In this document: piece after piece, positions 1 to 8,749 of the stretch | How the letters are laid out: every line of letters starts with the position of its first letter | Position numbering within the stretch: position 1 is the first letter of the stretch | NCBI GenBank assembly: GCA_964474905.1 | Contig: CAYYUP010000002.1 | Location: 1-64,000, forward strand | Source of the DNA: JADJRG01 sp964474905 | GTDB taxonomy: Bacteria > Myxococcota_A > Polyangia > Nannocystales > Nannocystaceae | DNA length: 64,000 nucleotides | Direction of reading: 5' to 3' | The notes under the pieces: model-generated | What the model saw: the letters and a program-made list of their open reading frames with translations, nothing else | What the model was told of the DNA's origin: nothing | Database searches by the model: none | Program-made: the position numbers and the translations under genes

Positions 1-1
1 C

Positions 2-241
2 TGCGAGGAAGATCCTTCCTGTCAGGGAGTCGTCGCCCTGGAGTTCATCAACAACATCAGCGCCTGGTGTCTCGGCGAACCTGTCTTCTTGGGCTGCATC
101 GACGGCGACCTCGAGTGCGCAGGCGAAGCGCAGGCAGTGTGTGTCGGCAATACCAAGCACCTGCTCGAGGGCAGTTGTCTGCCCGAAGGTGTTGTGGCTT
201 GTGATCCGCCGGCGGGCGGCCCTAATTGGAAACCCTGCTAG
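2..241 (+). CDS. C-terminal end of a Cys-rich, probably secreted protein (5' truncated by window)
   Basis: An open frame enters from the left edge and ends at TAG 239-241, giving the last 79 residues of a longer protein. The visible part has eight cysteines (openings such as CEEDPSCQG, WCLGEP, GCIDGD) and short Gly/Pro turns, and the last residue is Cys. This composition is typical of disulfide-stabilised extracellular proteins or lipoproteins, which are abundant in this window. Its stop codon overlaps the stop of the convergent stress-protein gene. No catalytic motif is visible and the N-terminus is missing, so no function is assigned. Confidence 0.55.
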   Translation, partial: CEEDPSCQGVVALEFINNISAWCLGEPVFLGCIDGDLECAGEAQAVCVGNTKHLLEGSCLPEGVVACDPPAGGPNWKPC

Positions 242-660
242 CGCACGACTAGGGTCGGTCGTTTTGCGTGATTGACCACCCGTGCGGCGGTGGTGCCGAT
301 GACTCGATCGAGGGGACCGTAGCCGTGGCTACCGATGACGACCAGGTCTGCGTCGCAGCTCTCGGCGGCGCTCTCGATCACCTGCGCCGGCTTGCCGAGC
401 TCGCAGATTGAGGCGCCGCGGCGCGCAGCTGGTACGTCCTTCGCGAGTTCGTCGATCTCGGCGCGGGCGCTGTTAATAAGCGATGCGGCGAGTTCTTCAC
501 CTGAGAGCGTCCAAGCCTCGACGGGAATGCTGAGCGGGATGTTGACCGCGCGACAGAGGTGCAGCGTAGCCTCGAAGCGCTCGGCGATCGCCAGCGCGTG
601 CTCGAGAACTAGCGGCGCCCGTGGGGAGCCATCGACCGCGACGAGGATGCTCTTGTACAT
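238..660 (-). CDS. Universal stress protein (single UspA domain)
   Basis: The 140-residue product opens with MYKSILVAVDGSP, the classic first beta strand of a UspA fold. It ends with the nucleotide-binding signature GSHGYGP...GTTAARV (a G-2x-G-8x-G-T pattern close to the ATP-binding UspA type) and a final PTLVV strand. Usp proteins are small cytoplasmic nucleotide-binding stress proteins. The frame stays open upstream, but homology begins at this ATG, and TACCTT ends 6 nt before it, suggesting a leaderless transcript. It is divergent from a CBS-pair gene and near a two-component system, so a role in energy or stress sensing is plausible but inferred. Confidence 0.9.
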   Translation of the reverse strand: MYKSILVAVDGSPRAPLVLEHALAIAERFEATLHLCRAVNIPLSIPVEAWTLSGEELAASLINSARAEIDELAKDVPAARRGASICELGKPAQVIESAAESCDADLVVIGSHGYGPLDRVIGTTAARVVNHAKRPTLVVR

Positions 661-666
661 GACCCA

Positions 667-672
667 AAGGTA
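667..672 (-). promoter_or_regulatory. Putative -10 box (TACCTT) of the stress-protein gene, leaderless spacing
   Basis: TACCTT ends 6 nt upstream of the ATG at 660. A start point 6-8 nt downstream of the box would fall at or beside the start codon. No clear -35 is seen. Confidence 0.4.
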
Positions 673-748
673 CGCGCTCGAGATGGGCTCGGCACTCTTG
701 GGTAAAGTTTGCGCAGAGCACATCGGTGCCGACAAACTCTTGGGCATG

Positions 749-754
749 TAGCTT
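749..754 (+). promoter_or_regulatory. Putative -10 box (TAGCTT) of the CBS gene, leaderless spacing
   Basis: TAGCTT ends 10 nt before the ATG at 765. It shares the divergent intergenic region with the stress-protein promoter. Confidence 0.35.
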
Positions 755-764
755 GGGTCTCGCA

Positions 765-1172
765 ATGATCGACTCGAACCTGCCGATTGGGACTCTGATG
801 ACCTCTGCACCGGTTTCGATCGGCCGCCAGCAGCCGATGAGCGAGGCTTCGCGGCGGATGACGGAGCACCGGATCCGTCACCTGCCCGTGCTCGATGGCG
901 GCCGGGTCGTCGGGATTATCTCGGACCGGGATCTGGGCATGGTCGAGAGCATCCCTGGTCTCGACCCCGACGCGGTCACAGTCGAGGAGGCGATGACTCC
1001 GGATCCCTACGTCGTCGGTCCCGACGAGCCGCTTGGGGCGGTGATCGCAGCGCTCGCCGAGCACAAATACGGGACCGCGGTCATCGTCAAGGACAACCGT
1101 CTGGCGGGTATTTTCACCACTGTCGACGCCTTGCAGGCCTTTGCCAAGGCTCTCGGTAGCGTTGCCAGCTGA
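765..1172 (+). CDS. CBS-domain pair protein
   Basis: The 135-residue protein is almost entirely a tandem CBS (Bateman) module. The first repeat runs from about residue 12 (LMTSAPVSI to GIISDRDLGMVE) and the second from about 73 (AMTPDPYVV to GIFTTVDALQAF). The RHLPVLDGGRVVGIISD segment is the family signature. Stand-alone CBS pairs usually bind adenine nucleotides and act as energy-state regulators of partner proteins. The longer frame from 726 adds residues without homology, so I start at ATG 765. Its neighbours are two universal stress proteins and a two-component system. The partner protein is unknown. Confidence 0.9.
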   Translation: MIDSNLPIGTLMTSAPVSIGRQQPMSEASRRMTEHRIRHLPVLDGGRVVGIISDRDLGMVESIPGLDPDAVTVEEAMTPDPYVVGPDEPLGAVIAALAEHKYGTAVIVKDNRLAGIFTTVDALQAFAKALGSVAS

Positions 1173-1210
1173 GCTGCAAGATCGATCCAGCCCTGGGGCT
1201 GCGTACCATG

Positions 1211-1216
1211 TATGAT
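1211..1216 (+). promoter_or_regulatory. Putative -10 box (TATGAT) of the response-regulator operon
   Basis: TATGAT lies 15 nt before the ATG at 1232, and a purine-rich GCCGAGGG stretch sits between them. This fits a short leader with a ribosome-binding site rather than a leaderless message. Confidence 0.35.
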
Positions 1217-1231
1217 GGCGGCGCCGAGGGC

Positions 1232-1933
1232 ATGAGCGGTCTCATCCTCATCGTCGAAGACGAACGCGATCTGGTAGCAACTCTCGAGTACAACCTCGAG
1301 AAGGAGGGCTTTCGGACGCGTTCTGCGTACACCGGTCGCCACGCGCTCGAGATCGCGGTCACGGATCCTGTGCCTGATCTGGTGCTGCTCGATCTGATGC
1401 TGCCGGACATGTCCGGCACCCAGGTCTGCCAGCAGCTGCGGGCCGAGGCCAAGACCAAGAGCATCGCGGTGATCATGATGACCGCGAAGTCCGAAGAGGT
1501 CGATCGCGTGGTCGGCTTTGAGGTCGGTGCCGACGATTACGTCACCAAACCCTTTAGCGTGCGCGAGCTGATGCTCCGGGTGAAGGCCGTCATGCGCCGC
1601 AAGGCGCCGACCGAGCAGGCCGTGGTCCCGAGTTCGTACGGGCGTCTGCGGGTCGATATGGAGGGTCATCGGGTTTGGGTCGACGACCATGAGATCGTCC
1701 TGACGGCCCTCGAATTTCGGCTCTTGACCACGCTGATCGCTCGCCGCGGTCGGGTCCAAACCCGTGACGCGCTGCTGCTCGACGTCTGGGGGGTGCAGCC
1801 GGGCCTGACAACTCGCACGGTCGACACCCACGTCCGGCGCCTGCGCAAGAAACTCGGAGAGGTGGCCAACTACGTGCAGACCCTGCGGGGCGTGGGCTAC
1901 CGATTCACCACGGAGCTCCGCGAGGGGGCTTAG
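1232..1933 (+). CDS. OmpR/PhoB-family response regulator
   Basis: The 233-residue protein has a receiver domain (about 4-118) with the acidic pair in VEDERD, phospho-acceptor Asp54 in LLDLMLPDMSG, the switch Thr in MMTAKSE and the conserved Lys in DDYVTKPFS. A winged-helix DNA-binding domain follows (about 133-230; LTALEFRLLTTL, VDTHVRRLRKKLG, VGYRFTT). This order defines OmpR/PhoB transcription factors. I start at ATG 1232, which follows a GAGGG ribosome-binding site; the ATG at 1208 lacks one. The histidine kinase begins 15 nt downstream, so the two form a cognate operon. The PAS-containing kinase suggests a PhoB/PhoR-like pair, but no phosphate genes are nearby. Confidence 0.93.
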   Translation: MSGLILIVEDERDLVATLEYNLEKEGFRTRSAYTGRHALEIAVTDPVPDLVLLDLMLPDMSGTQVCQQLRAEAKTKSIAVIMMTAKSEEVDRVVGFEVGADDYVTKPFSVRELMLRVKAVMRRKAPTEQAVVPSSYGRLRVDMEGHRVWVDDHEIVLTALEFRLLTTLIARRGRVQTRDALLLDVWGVQPGLTTRTVDTHVRRLRKKLGEVANYVQTLRGVGYRFTTELREGA

Positions 1934-1948
1934 TCACCGCGAGGGCCC

Positions 1949-3712
1949 GTGAAGATCGGCGTTCGCGGCAAGATCTTTCTGGTCTCGATCTTCTTGGTGC
2001 TGACCGTGGTCGCGGCCAGCGGTATCTATCTCGAGCGCGAACTCCGTGACTGGACTCAGGTTCGGATCGAGACCGAACTCTTAAACCACGCGCGCTTGAT
2101 CCGGGTGATGGTTGCGCGGGGCGGCACCGTCGATCCTGTATTTGTCGATCCGCTCGCGGATCAAGTCGCCGATCCGAGTGCAGGTCGAGTGACGGTGATC
2201 GACGGCGATGGCCGTGTCGTCGGCGACTCGACCTTCGAACTCGCCGCTCTCGCCGAACTCGACTCCCACAGCGATCGGCCAGAGGTCATCGAGGCCCTAG
2301 ACGGTGGTGAGGGCATCGCCCGTCGCTTTTCCCAGAGTCTCGGTATGGAGATGCTCTACATCGCCTTGCCCTTTAAGACAGGGGCGATCGAGGGTGTTGT
2401 TCGGGTTGCGCGGCCGCTCTCCGAGGTCGAGGCTGCGGTCGAGCGCCTGCGTCTGGCGCTGATGATCGCCGGTCTTATCGGTCTGGTCGGCGCTGTGGTC
2501 ATGAGCGCGTTTGCCTCTCACTTTCTCTCGCGCACGCTGCGATCGCTGGTCCACGACGCGCGCCTACTCGCAGAGGGAGGTCTGGTGCGACCGTTGGCGA
2601 TCGCCTCTCAGGACGAGATCGGTGGCCTCGCGGGTTCGATCAACCGACTCGCGGACGAACTCGAGTCGACGGTCGCCACCCTGGCTTCGGAGCGGAGCCG
2701 CTTCGAAGCGGTCCTGGAGTCGATGGACGAGGCGGTGATCTCCCTCGATCGCGAGCAGCAGATGACGATGGTCAACCGGGCGGCGGTCGCCTTGCTCAGC
2801 CTCTCGGTCGGTCGCGGCGGCTCGACCCTGCGCGAGCGGATCCCGATCCCTGCACTGCACGATCTCGTCGACCGGGCTCTCGCCGGCGAGGCCGAGCGCG
2901 ACGAATTTGAGTTACCAGGGCCGACCTTGCGGCGGATCATGGCCTACGCGAGCCCTCTGCGAAACGCCAGCGGCGCAGTCATCGTAATGCACGATGTCAC
3001 CGAAATCCGCCGCCTCGAGACCATCCGCCGCGACTTCGTCGCCAATGTTTCGCACGAGTTGCGCACGCCGGTGAGCATCATCCGAGCGAACGCCGAGACG
3101 CTTCTGGACGGCGCCCTTGATCGCAAAGAGATCGCCCGTCGCTTTCTCGATGCGATCCTTCGTAATGCCGATCGTCTGGCCGCTCTGGTGGGTGACTTGC
3201 TCGAGATCTCGCGGATCGAGGCGGGCACTTACAACCTCGATTGTGACTCGGTCAATGTCTCGCCGATAGCTCAGAGGATCTGCGAATCCGTCGAGACCCT
3301 CGCCGAGGACAAGGAGATCCGGGTGATCGATCAGGTCGCGCCGGGCACTGTCGTCTGGGCCGATCCAACGGCGCTCGAGATGGTGCTGCTCAACCTGGTC
3401 GACAATGCCGTCAAGTACACCCAGCAGGGGGGGGCAATCGTCGTCGCTTCGCGGGTGATCGACGAGTCGACGGTGCGCATCGAAATCCGTGATAACGGCC
3501 CTGGGATCGCCCAAAAGCACCGGATGCGAATCTTCGAGCGTTTCTACCGGGTCGACCCAGGGCGCTCGCGGGAGGTCGGCGGTACGGGTCTTGGCTTGGC
3601 GATCGTCAAGCACCTGGTCGAGGCGATGCACGGCAGCGTCGGCGTCGATCCAGTGGAGCCGCGGGGCTCCGCATTTTGGTTGGCCTTGCCGACCAGCGAT
3701 GCCGATCTCTAG
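1949..3712 (+). CDS. Membrane sensor histidine kinase, PhoR-like (HAMP-PAS-HisKA-HATPase)
   Basis: The 587-residue inner-membrane kinase starts at GTG 1949 behind GCGAGGG. TM1 is at about 9-29, then an extracytoplasmic sensor region, TM2 at about 167-188, a HAMP domain, and a PAS-like domain starting near FEAVLESMDEAVISLD. The HisKA domain has phospho-acceptor His369 in NVSHELRTPVS. The ATPase domain shows the N box (NLVDNAVKYTQ), DNGPGI and GTGLGLAIVKHLVEAM. Order and spacing match PhoR-type kinases, and it follows its response regulator directly. Its stop overlaps the end of the convergent cytochrome gene by 4 nt. The sensed signal cannot be read from the sequence. Confidence 0.93.
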   Translation: MKIGVRGKIFLVSIFLVLTVVAASGIYLERELRDWTQVRIETELLNHARLIRVMVARGGTVDPVFVDPLADQVADPSAGRVTVIDGDGRVVGDSTFELAALAELDSHSDRPEVIEALDGGEGIARRFSQSLGMEMLYIALPFKTGAIEGVVRVARPLSEVEAAVERLRLALMIAGLIGLVGAVVMSAFASHFLSRTLRSLVHDARLLAEGGLVRPLAIASQDEIGGLAGSINRLADELESTVATLASERSRFEAVLESMDEAVISLDREQQMTMVNRAAVALLSLSVGRGGSTLRERIPIPALHDLVDRALAGEAERDEFELPGPTLRRIMAYASPLRNASGAVIVMHDVTEIRRLETIRRDFVANVSHELRTPVSIIRANAETLLDGALDRKEIARRFLDAILRNADRLAALVGDLLEISRIEAGTYNLDCDSVNVSPIAQRICESVETLAEDKEIRVIDQVAPGTVVWADPTALEMVLLNLVDNAVKYTQQGGAIVVASRVIDESTVRIEIRDNGPGIAQKHRMRIFERFYRVDPGRSREVGGTGLGLAIVKHLVEAMHGSVGVDPVEPRGSAFWLALPTSDADL

Positions 3713-5361
3713 AGGGTCTTCAGGTACTCGAGGAGTGCGACTCGCTTGTCGTCGGTGAGGTGATCACCGAAGGTATGGCCGGATGCCGAATGGGCGAAGA
3801 TCGTGGTGTCGTAGATGTACTTGCGCTCCGCCTCGGGGACAGCGTCGTGACCGGCATCGAGGGTCTCAAAGGGCCAGCCCAGGGCCTCGGTGTCGAAGTT
3901 GTCGCTTTTATAATCGAAGCGTCGCCAGTAGGTCGGACGCGCTTCGCTATTGAGAACGAGCTCGAGCGTGGGTACCGAGCCATTGTGCAAGAAGGGGGCG
4001 GTCGCCCAGATCCCGTCGAGAGGCGGAGCAATGTAACCGGCGAAGGGCATTGTCGGTTCGACCCGGGTGATCGAGCCGTAAAAAGAGTTGTTGTACCAAT
4101 CGGCCATCGCCCCGATCGACTCGTCCGCGGCCAGTACGTATGCGGAGTCGGTGCCAATAAGTTCGTAGGGCAGGAGCAGGCTGCGATAGCTCTCGGCCTC
4201 GGGGTCGTCGCTGTAGGTGCCGTGGCAGCCGGCGCAATCGGCCATGAAGATCTGGGCCCCGTCGGCGGCGAGGGCCGAATCGATCGAGAAGGGATAGATC
4301 GGAGCCTCGAGCGTGCGGATGTAGGCGTTGATGTGGTTGAAGTAGCCGAGGATCTCGGTCGCCTCCTCGACGGTATCGGTGCACAGCGAGGAGGCGAACA
4401 TCATCGTGCCGCGGTGATCGCCACGGGCCATGCCGTTGTAAAAAAGCCCAGCGCGCTTGCGGATCCGCCACCACGGCGGCGCGTCGACGGGGATCATCGG
4501 TACCTCGACGTCGATCAGCGGCTCGTCGCTCCAGGCGAGGGTGTCGACATCATGGTGCGTGGCCAGAAGAACGCCGAGCACCGTTGCGGGGTTGGTACCG
4601 ATCGTCTTGGTTTGCACGAGGGGCCCGACGGCGTTGTAGCGGGCGACGAATTTGTTGAGTTCGTCGATGCTCTTGCCCGGCAGGGGGATTTGGGGCAGCT
4701 GCTCTAGACCCATGCTTAGGCTGGTCGTGAAGTCCATATCGGCGGTACCCAGGCCGATGATCATCTCGCCATTAAATCGACCTGCGTGGCACTCGAGGCA
4801 GTTCATTGACGCTAGTTCGACGCCGCTTTTTGCGGTGTGGATCGTCCAGTTGTAGGGCACCGTTGCGTTCTTGCCCTTGCGCCAGGGCAAGGTCTCGCCG
4901 TTGGCGTAGGCGCCGAGGAGGGGCTTGGCCAGGGCGAAGAGACCCGAGGGCAGACCGCAAGAGACGTAGCCGCGGTTTAGGAGCGCATCAAAGCCGATTT
5001 CGGGATCACCGGGCATCTGCGGCTCGGACGGGATCGGGTAACCGGCGTCCCAGGGCCCTGGGAGAAAACCGTCGTTCGCGCCCGTGCCGGGGCCTGGATC
5101 AGGTGCCGTGTTGGAGCTGGCATCGGCATTTGTATCGGAGTCGGAGTCGGAGTCTGTTGTGTTCGGGTCGGTATCACCTGTGTCGGAGTTGGTGTCGCCC
5201 TCGGAGCTCGATCCGGTCGTCGATCCGCCTGTGGATGTGCCGCCCACGGATGCTGCGTTTTCGGACATGTCCCAAAGTTCAGCATCGTATTCGCAGGCCA
5301 CCGCCGTGGGAGCCAGCACGACGGTTATCAGAACGACGTTGGCTCTACGAAAGCGCGACAC
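3709..5361 (-). CDS. Dihaem c-type cytochrome lipoprotein (RoxA / cytochrome-c-peroxidase-like)
   Basis: The product is a secreted lipoprotein. The n-region SRFRRAN is followed by a hydrophobic stretch and lipobox TAVAC, then an Asp/Ser/Thr-rich linker of about 70 residues. Two covalent haem motifs are present, CLECH (Cys188) and CAGCH (Cys376). The segment TAPFLHNGSVPTLELVL is typical of the RoxA-like and dihaem peroxidase superfamily. Such proteins are periplasmic or surface redox enzymes. I start at GTG 5361, which gives a compact signal peptide and lies 8 nt after TATACG; the frame stays open to 5397. Substrate is unknown. RoxA is a rubber oxygenase, but peroxidase or electron-carrier roles are equally possible. 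Confidence 0.75.
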   Translation of the reverse strand: MSRFRRANVVLITVVLAPTAVACEYDAELWDMSENAASVGGTSTGGSTTGSSSEGDTNSDTGDTDPNTTDSDSDSDTNADASSNTAPDPGPGTGANDGFLPGPWDAGYPIPSEPQMPGDPEIGFDALLNRGYVSCGLPSGLFALAKPLLGAYANGETLPWRKGKNATVPYNWTIHTAKSGVELASMNCLECHAGRFNGEMIIGLGTADMDFTTSLSMGLEQLPQIPLPGKSIDELNKFVARYNAVGPLVQTKTIGTNPATVLGVLLATHHDVDTLAWSDEPLIDVEVPMIPVDAPPWWRIRKRAGLFYNGMARGDHRGTMMFASSLCTDTVEEATEILGYFNHINAYIRTLEAPIYPFSIDSALAADGAQIFMADCAGCHGTYSDDPEAESYRSLLLPYELIGTDSAYVLAADESIGAMADWYNNSFYGSITRVEPTMPFAGYIAPPLDGIWATAPFLHNGSVPTLELVLNSEARPTYWRRFDYKSDNFDTEALGWPFETLDAGHDAVPEAERKYIYDTTIFAHSASGHTFGDHLTDDKRVALLEYLKTL

Positions 5362-5369
5362 CGCACAAC

Positions 5370-5375
5370 CGTATA
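5370..5375 (-). promoter_or_regulatory. Putative -10 box (TATACG) of the dihaem cytochrome gene
   Basis: TATACG ends 8 nt before GTG 5361. It supports that start over the longer frame. Confidence 0.3.
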
Positions 5376-5492
5376 GTGTGGTGCCTCTGCACCGCAAGCA
5401 CTCCTCCTGTGAGGATGGAGGGCGCTACGAGGGCCATGCAGAGGGTCGTGCGGAGGTCATCGAAGACTCTGCCGAAGACCTCCGCGAACGTG

Positions 5493-6980
5493 TCAATCGT
5501 CGGCCTCGGGAGGTGTCCATGGCGGTGCTGTCAGACGGCGGCGACCGTCCTTCGAGAGGCGGGTTTCGGGTACGTCGATCGCCTCTCGATCCCAGAGCTG
5601 GCAGGTCACTTGCTTGTGTTTGGTGTCGAGGGCTTCGCAGTAGTTTGTGTATTTGCAACGGCGGATCATCGCTCCGTGGCCGCTGCGGATCTTGTTGAAC
5701 CAGTCGGGGTCGGCAAGGCTTTGCCGGGCGGCGGCGACGATGTCTGCCTCACCGCGGTCGAGGATCGCTTCGGCCTGCTCGAAACTATGGATGCCACCGG
5801 CGGTGATCACCGGGGTTGAGCCGCCGTCGCTGCGGATGGCGCTGCGGATCGCCGCGGCCAGCGGAACATTGCGGCCGAAGGGGCCGCGGCTGTCGCTGTA
5901 GACAGTGGGGATGCACTCGTAGCCAGAGCGACCGGTGTAGGGATAGATCGAGGCGCCGATCGCTGGTTGTTTGGCGTCGTCGAATCTACCGCCCTTCGAG
6001 ATGCTGAGGAAGTCGATGCCGACAGCGGCGAAGGCCCGGGCGTAGGTGATCGTGTCGTCGAGTGTGCTGCCGCCCTCGATCACCTCGTCGCCCAACATGC
6101 GACAGCCGAGCGCGAGCCCTCTCGAGGTGGCGGCCCGGACCTTTGCCAGGACCTCCATCGGCAGCCTGAGCCGCGCCTCCAAAGAGCCGCCGTATCCGTC
6201 GTCGCGATTGTTGGTTCGCGAGAGGAAGGAGGCCATCGTATAGGCGTGGGCGTAGTGGAGTTCGACGCCATCGAAGCCCGCAGCTTCGGCCCTGTGCGCG
6301 GCGGCGGCGAAGAGCCCCGGCAGCTGCTGGGGCAGCGCGCGGACCTCTGGGCGATCGAGATCGCCGATGTCGACGCGGAGCCCGTAGCGGAGGTCGCGGA
6401 GTTCACGGGGTCGGAGCACGGCGTCGAGCAGCGCGTCGTCGCCTGCGATCAGGAGGTCGCGGAGCGTTTCCTCGTCGGCCTGTCGGAGGCCGGGGTCGTG
6501 GCGGGCGGCGGCGATTTTCGAGCGGTGATGGTCGTCAAGCACGAGGAAGCGCCGGAGGAATGTATCGGGCTGAGGGCGGCGTTTGACCGGCAAGAAGTCG
6601 ATGAGCTGGATGAAGAGGCGCGTTTCTCCAAGGCTCGCATCGCGGACTGTTTGGGCCAGGCGCATCAGGCCCGGTACAAATCGATCGTCGCCAATTCGCA
6701 GCAGCGGCCCCGACGGCACATCGCGGATCCCGGTGGCTTCGACGACCAGCGCCCCCGGTCGCCCCTCGGCAAAGCGGCGATACCAGTCGAGTACTTCGTC
6801 GCTGACAAAGCCGTCCTCGGTCGCTCGCCAGGGCACCATCGCTGGCACCCACGTACGTGTCATGAGTCGCAGCGGACCGACGACGATGGGCGAGAACCAG
6901 CGGCTCGCAGCGGCTTGCTCCGCGCTCGGCCATTGGGTCTCTGAGATCGGGTGACGGACTCTCTCGGGTGGTGTCCACAT
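5493..6980 (-). CDS. NADH:flavin oxidoreductase (Old Yellow Enzyme family)
   Basis: About 495 residues forming an FMN-binding TIM barrel. Recognisable blocks are WFSPIVVGPLRLMTRTWVPAM at the first strand, AAAHRAEAAGFDGVELHYAHAYTMASFLS (typical OYE catalytic strand with His/Tyr), NNRDDGYGGSLEARLRLP, and PVITAGGIHSFEQAEAILDRGEADIVAAARQSLADPDW at the phosphate-binding end. OYE enzymes reduce activated C=C bonds with NAD(P)H. A short Cys-bearing C-terminal segment (CKYTNYCEALDTKHKQVTC) could hold a metal or cluster but lacks the full 2,4-dienoyl-CoA reductase Fe-S spacing. I prefer ATG 6980; the frame continues to GTG 7028. Substrate unknown. Confidence 0.85.
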   Translation of the reverse strand: MWTPPERVRHPISETQWPSAEQAAASRWFSPIVVGPLRLMTRTWVPAMVPWRATEDGFVSDEVLDWYRRFAEGRPGALVVEATGIRDVPSGPLLRIGDDRFVPGLMRLAQTVRDASLGETRLFIQLIDFLPVKRRPQPDTFLRRFLVLDDHHRSKIAAARHDPGLRQADEETLRDLLIAGDDALLDAVLRPRELRDLRYGLRVDIGDLDRPEVRALPQQLPGLFAAAAHRAEAAGFDGVELHYAHAYTMASFLSRTNNRDDGYGGSLEARLRLPMEVLAKVRAATSRGLALGCRMLGDEVIEGGSTLDDTITYARAFAAVGIDFLSISKGGRFDDAKQPAIGASIYPYTGRSGYECIPTVYSDSRGPFGRNVPLAAAIRSAIRSDGGSTPVITAGGIHSFEQAEAILDRGEADIVAAARQSLADPDWFNKIRSGHGAMIRRCKYTNYCEALDTKHKQVTCQLWDREAIDVPETRLSKDGRRRLTAPPWTPPEADD

Positions 6981-7126
6981 TCGCTCTTTAGATTCCTTAA
7001 CACTGATGTCGACGAATGACGAGCGCACGGAGCTCTGGGGGCAGCCGGTCGTTTATGCGTGCGAGCGCTGGAGTTGACGGCGTTTTTGCGTGCAGTTGTC
7101 ATCTTGTCGGGCGATCACCGGGCTGC

Positions 7127-7132
7127 GATGCT
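7127..7132 (+). promoter_or_regulatory. Weak putative -10 box (GATGCT) of the tandem stress-protein gene
   Basis: GATGCT ends 5 nt before ATG 7138. The spacing is leaderless but the match to TAnnnT is imperfect. Confidence 0.2.
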
Positions 7133-7137
7133 CGCGT

Positions 7138-8019
7138 ATGCATTGGATCGTCGGACTGGATCTCCTTGATCTCTCGAGTGGTGCCCTGCGCCTGGCGAGC
7201 TGGCTGCGCAAGCGTGCTCCGGAGGCGAGCTTCTCGGGGGTGCACGTGCTCACCACGCATCCGCTTCGTCATAGCCTCTCCGATAAGACCGAGGTGGAGC
7301 TGCGTGCCTGGGTGCAGGGGCTTGCGGAGAAATCGGTCGACGAGGCCGGTGCTGCCGCGGAGCTCCGCGATGTGCGTGTCATCGAGGCGAGTTCGGCGGA
7401 GGAGGGGCTTGGAGCCGCGTTGGAGGCTGCTGCTGGATCGGTGCTGATCATCGGTCGCAAAGCGAAAGCCAATTCCGAGAAGGTGATCCGTTTGGGTCGT
7501 GTGGCCCGTCGCCTGCTTCGACGCATGCCTGCACCGATCGCTGTTGTGCCGCCGGATCTGGGGGCAGAGCTCGCGCCGGGTCCGGTGGTGCTGGCGACCG
7601 ATCTGGGCCCGAGCTCAGAGTCTGCGCTCGACTTCGCCGTGGAGTTGGCGTCGACGGTGGGTCGCGACCTCCTGGTCGTGCACGCCTTTTCGGTCCACAG
7701 CGCGCTCGAGGTTTACATCGCGCCGAGCGCTTGGGATCGGGCCTCGATCGAGGCGAGTTCGCAGGCAGAGGCCTCCGTGCAGGCGTGGCGCGAACGTCAT
7801 CAGATCAAGGCGCGTTCGCTGGTTGTCCGGGGTCCGACCGCACACGGCGTGCTCGAGACCTGCGTGCGTGAGAAGGCCTGCATGATCGTCGCTGGCAGCC
7901 GGCGACTCTCGTTTCTCGATCGAATCTTCACCTCAAGCGTGGGGGGGGACCTCGCCGCTTTGGCGTCCATTCCCGTGATCATTGTGCCGGCCGAGCCGCC
8001 CGCGCAGGCCGCACCTTGA
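7138..8019 (+). CDS. Tandem universal stress protein (two UspA domains)
   Basis: The 293-residue protein contains two UspA domains. The first (about 1-145) opens with MHWIVGLDLLDLSSGAL and ends in PAPIAVVPPD. The second (about 155-290) opens with GPVVLATDLGPSSESALDFAVELA and ends in CMIVAGSRRLSFLDRIFTSSVGGDLAALASIPVIIVP, where G-S-R...S-V-G resembles the nucleotide-binding loop. Tandem Usps are common in myxobacteria and actinobacteria. I chose ATG 7138 because homology begins there. A dienelactone-hydrolase-like gene follows 34 nt downstream on the same strand, so the two may be co-transcribed. Confidence 0.88.
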   Translation: MHWIVGLDLLDLSSGALRLASWLRKRAPEASFSGVHVLTTHPLRHSLSDKTEVELRAWVQGLAEKSVDEAGAAAELRDVRVIEASSAEEGLGAALEAAAGSVLIIGRKAKANSEKVIRLGRVARRLLRRMPAPIAVVPPDLGAELAPGPVVLATDLGPSSESALDFAVELASTVGRDLLVVHAFSVHSALEVYIAPSAWDRASIEASSQAEASVQAWRERHQIKARSLVVRGPTAHGVLETCVREKACMIVAGSRRLSFLDRIFTSSVGGDLAALASIPVIIVPAEPPAQAAP

Positions 8020-8053
8020 CCTTCACGCCTCGCTAGAGAAAGATCGTCGGCAC

Positions 8054-8749
8054 ATGCCCAGCGACGGGAAGATGATCGAGATCACGCGCCTCGACGGTGC
8101 GACCCTGCCGGCCTATCTCGCGACCCCTGAAGGAGGCGAGCGCGCGCCCGCGGTCGTCGTGATTCAGGAGTGGTGGGGTCTCAACGAGCAGATGAAGGCG
8201 ACCGCCGATCGCCTAGCGCAGGCGGGCTATCGGGCGTTGGTACCGGACCTCTACCGCGGCAAAGTCGCGGCGGACGGCGACGAGGCCAACCACATGATGA
8301 CCGGTCTCGACTGGGCCGATGCCTGCGATCAGGACATCAAGAGCGCGGTCGCTTTTCTCAAGGAGTCGGGGGCCAAGGTCGGCGTGCTCGGCTTTTGCAT
8401 GGGCGGCGCCCTGACGATTTTGGCGGCGGTACATCTTCCCGAACTCGACGCTGCGGTTTGCTTTTACGGGATCCCACCGGCGGAGGCGGTCGACCCCGGG
8501 AAGATCGCCGTGCCCTTCCTCGCTCACTTCGCGGTCGACGACGACTGGTGCACACCGGCGGCGGTCAACGGTCTCGAGGCGACACTGAAGGCCGTCGAGG
8601 TGCCGCATACGATTTTCCGCTACGACGCCAAGCATGCGTTCTTTAACGAGACGCGCCCGGAGGTCTACGATCGCGAGAGCGCCGAGCAGGCGTGGCAGCG
8701 CTCGTTGGATTTTCTAGCTGCACACCTCGATGTGCACGCAGCGAGCTAG
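8054..8749 (+). CDS. Dienelactone hydrolase family protein
   Basis: The 231-residue alpha/beta hydrolase carries the dienelactone hydrolase hallmarks: IQEWWGLNEQMKATADRLA near the N-terminus, nucleophile Cys115 in GFCMGG instead of Ser, an Asp in HFAVDDDWCTP (about 163), and His194 in YDAKHAFFN. Cys-Asp-His is the known DLH triad. Family members hydrolyse lactones and esters in aromatic degradation, but most genomic copies are of unknown specificity. ATG 8054 is chosen because the family N-terminus starts there. It overlaps the convergent bioB by 4 nt. Confidence 0.9.
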   Translation: MPSDGKMIEITRLDGATLPAYLATPEGGERAPAVVVIQEWWGLNEQMKATADRLAQAGYRALVPDLYRGKVAADGDEANHMMTGLDWADACDQDIKSAVAFLKESGAKVGVLGFCMGGALTILAAVHLPELDAAVCFYGIPPAEAVDPGKIAVPFLAHFAVDDDWCTPAAVNGLEATLKAVEVPHTIFRYDAKHAFFNETRPEVYDRESAEQAWQRSLDFLAAHLDVHAAS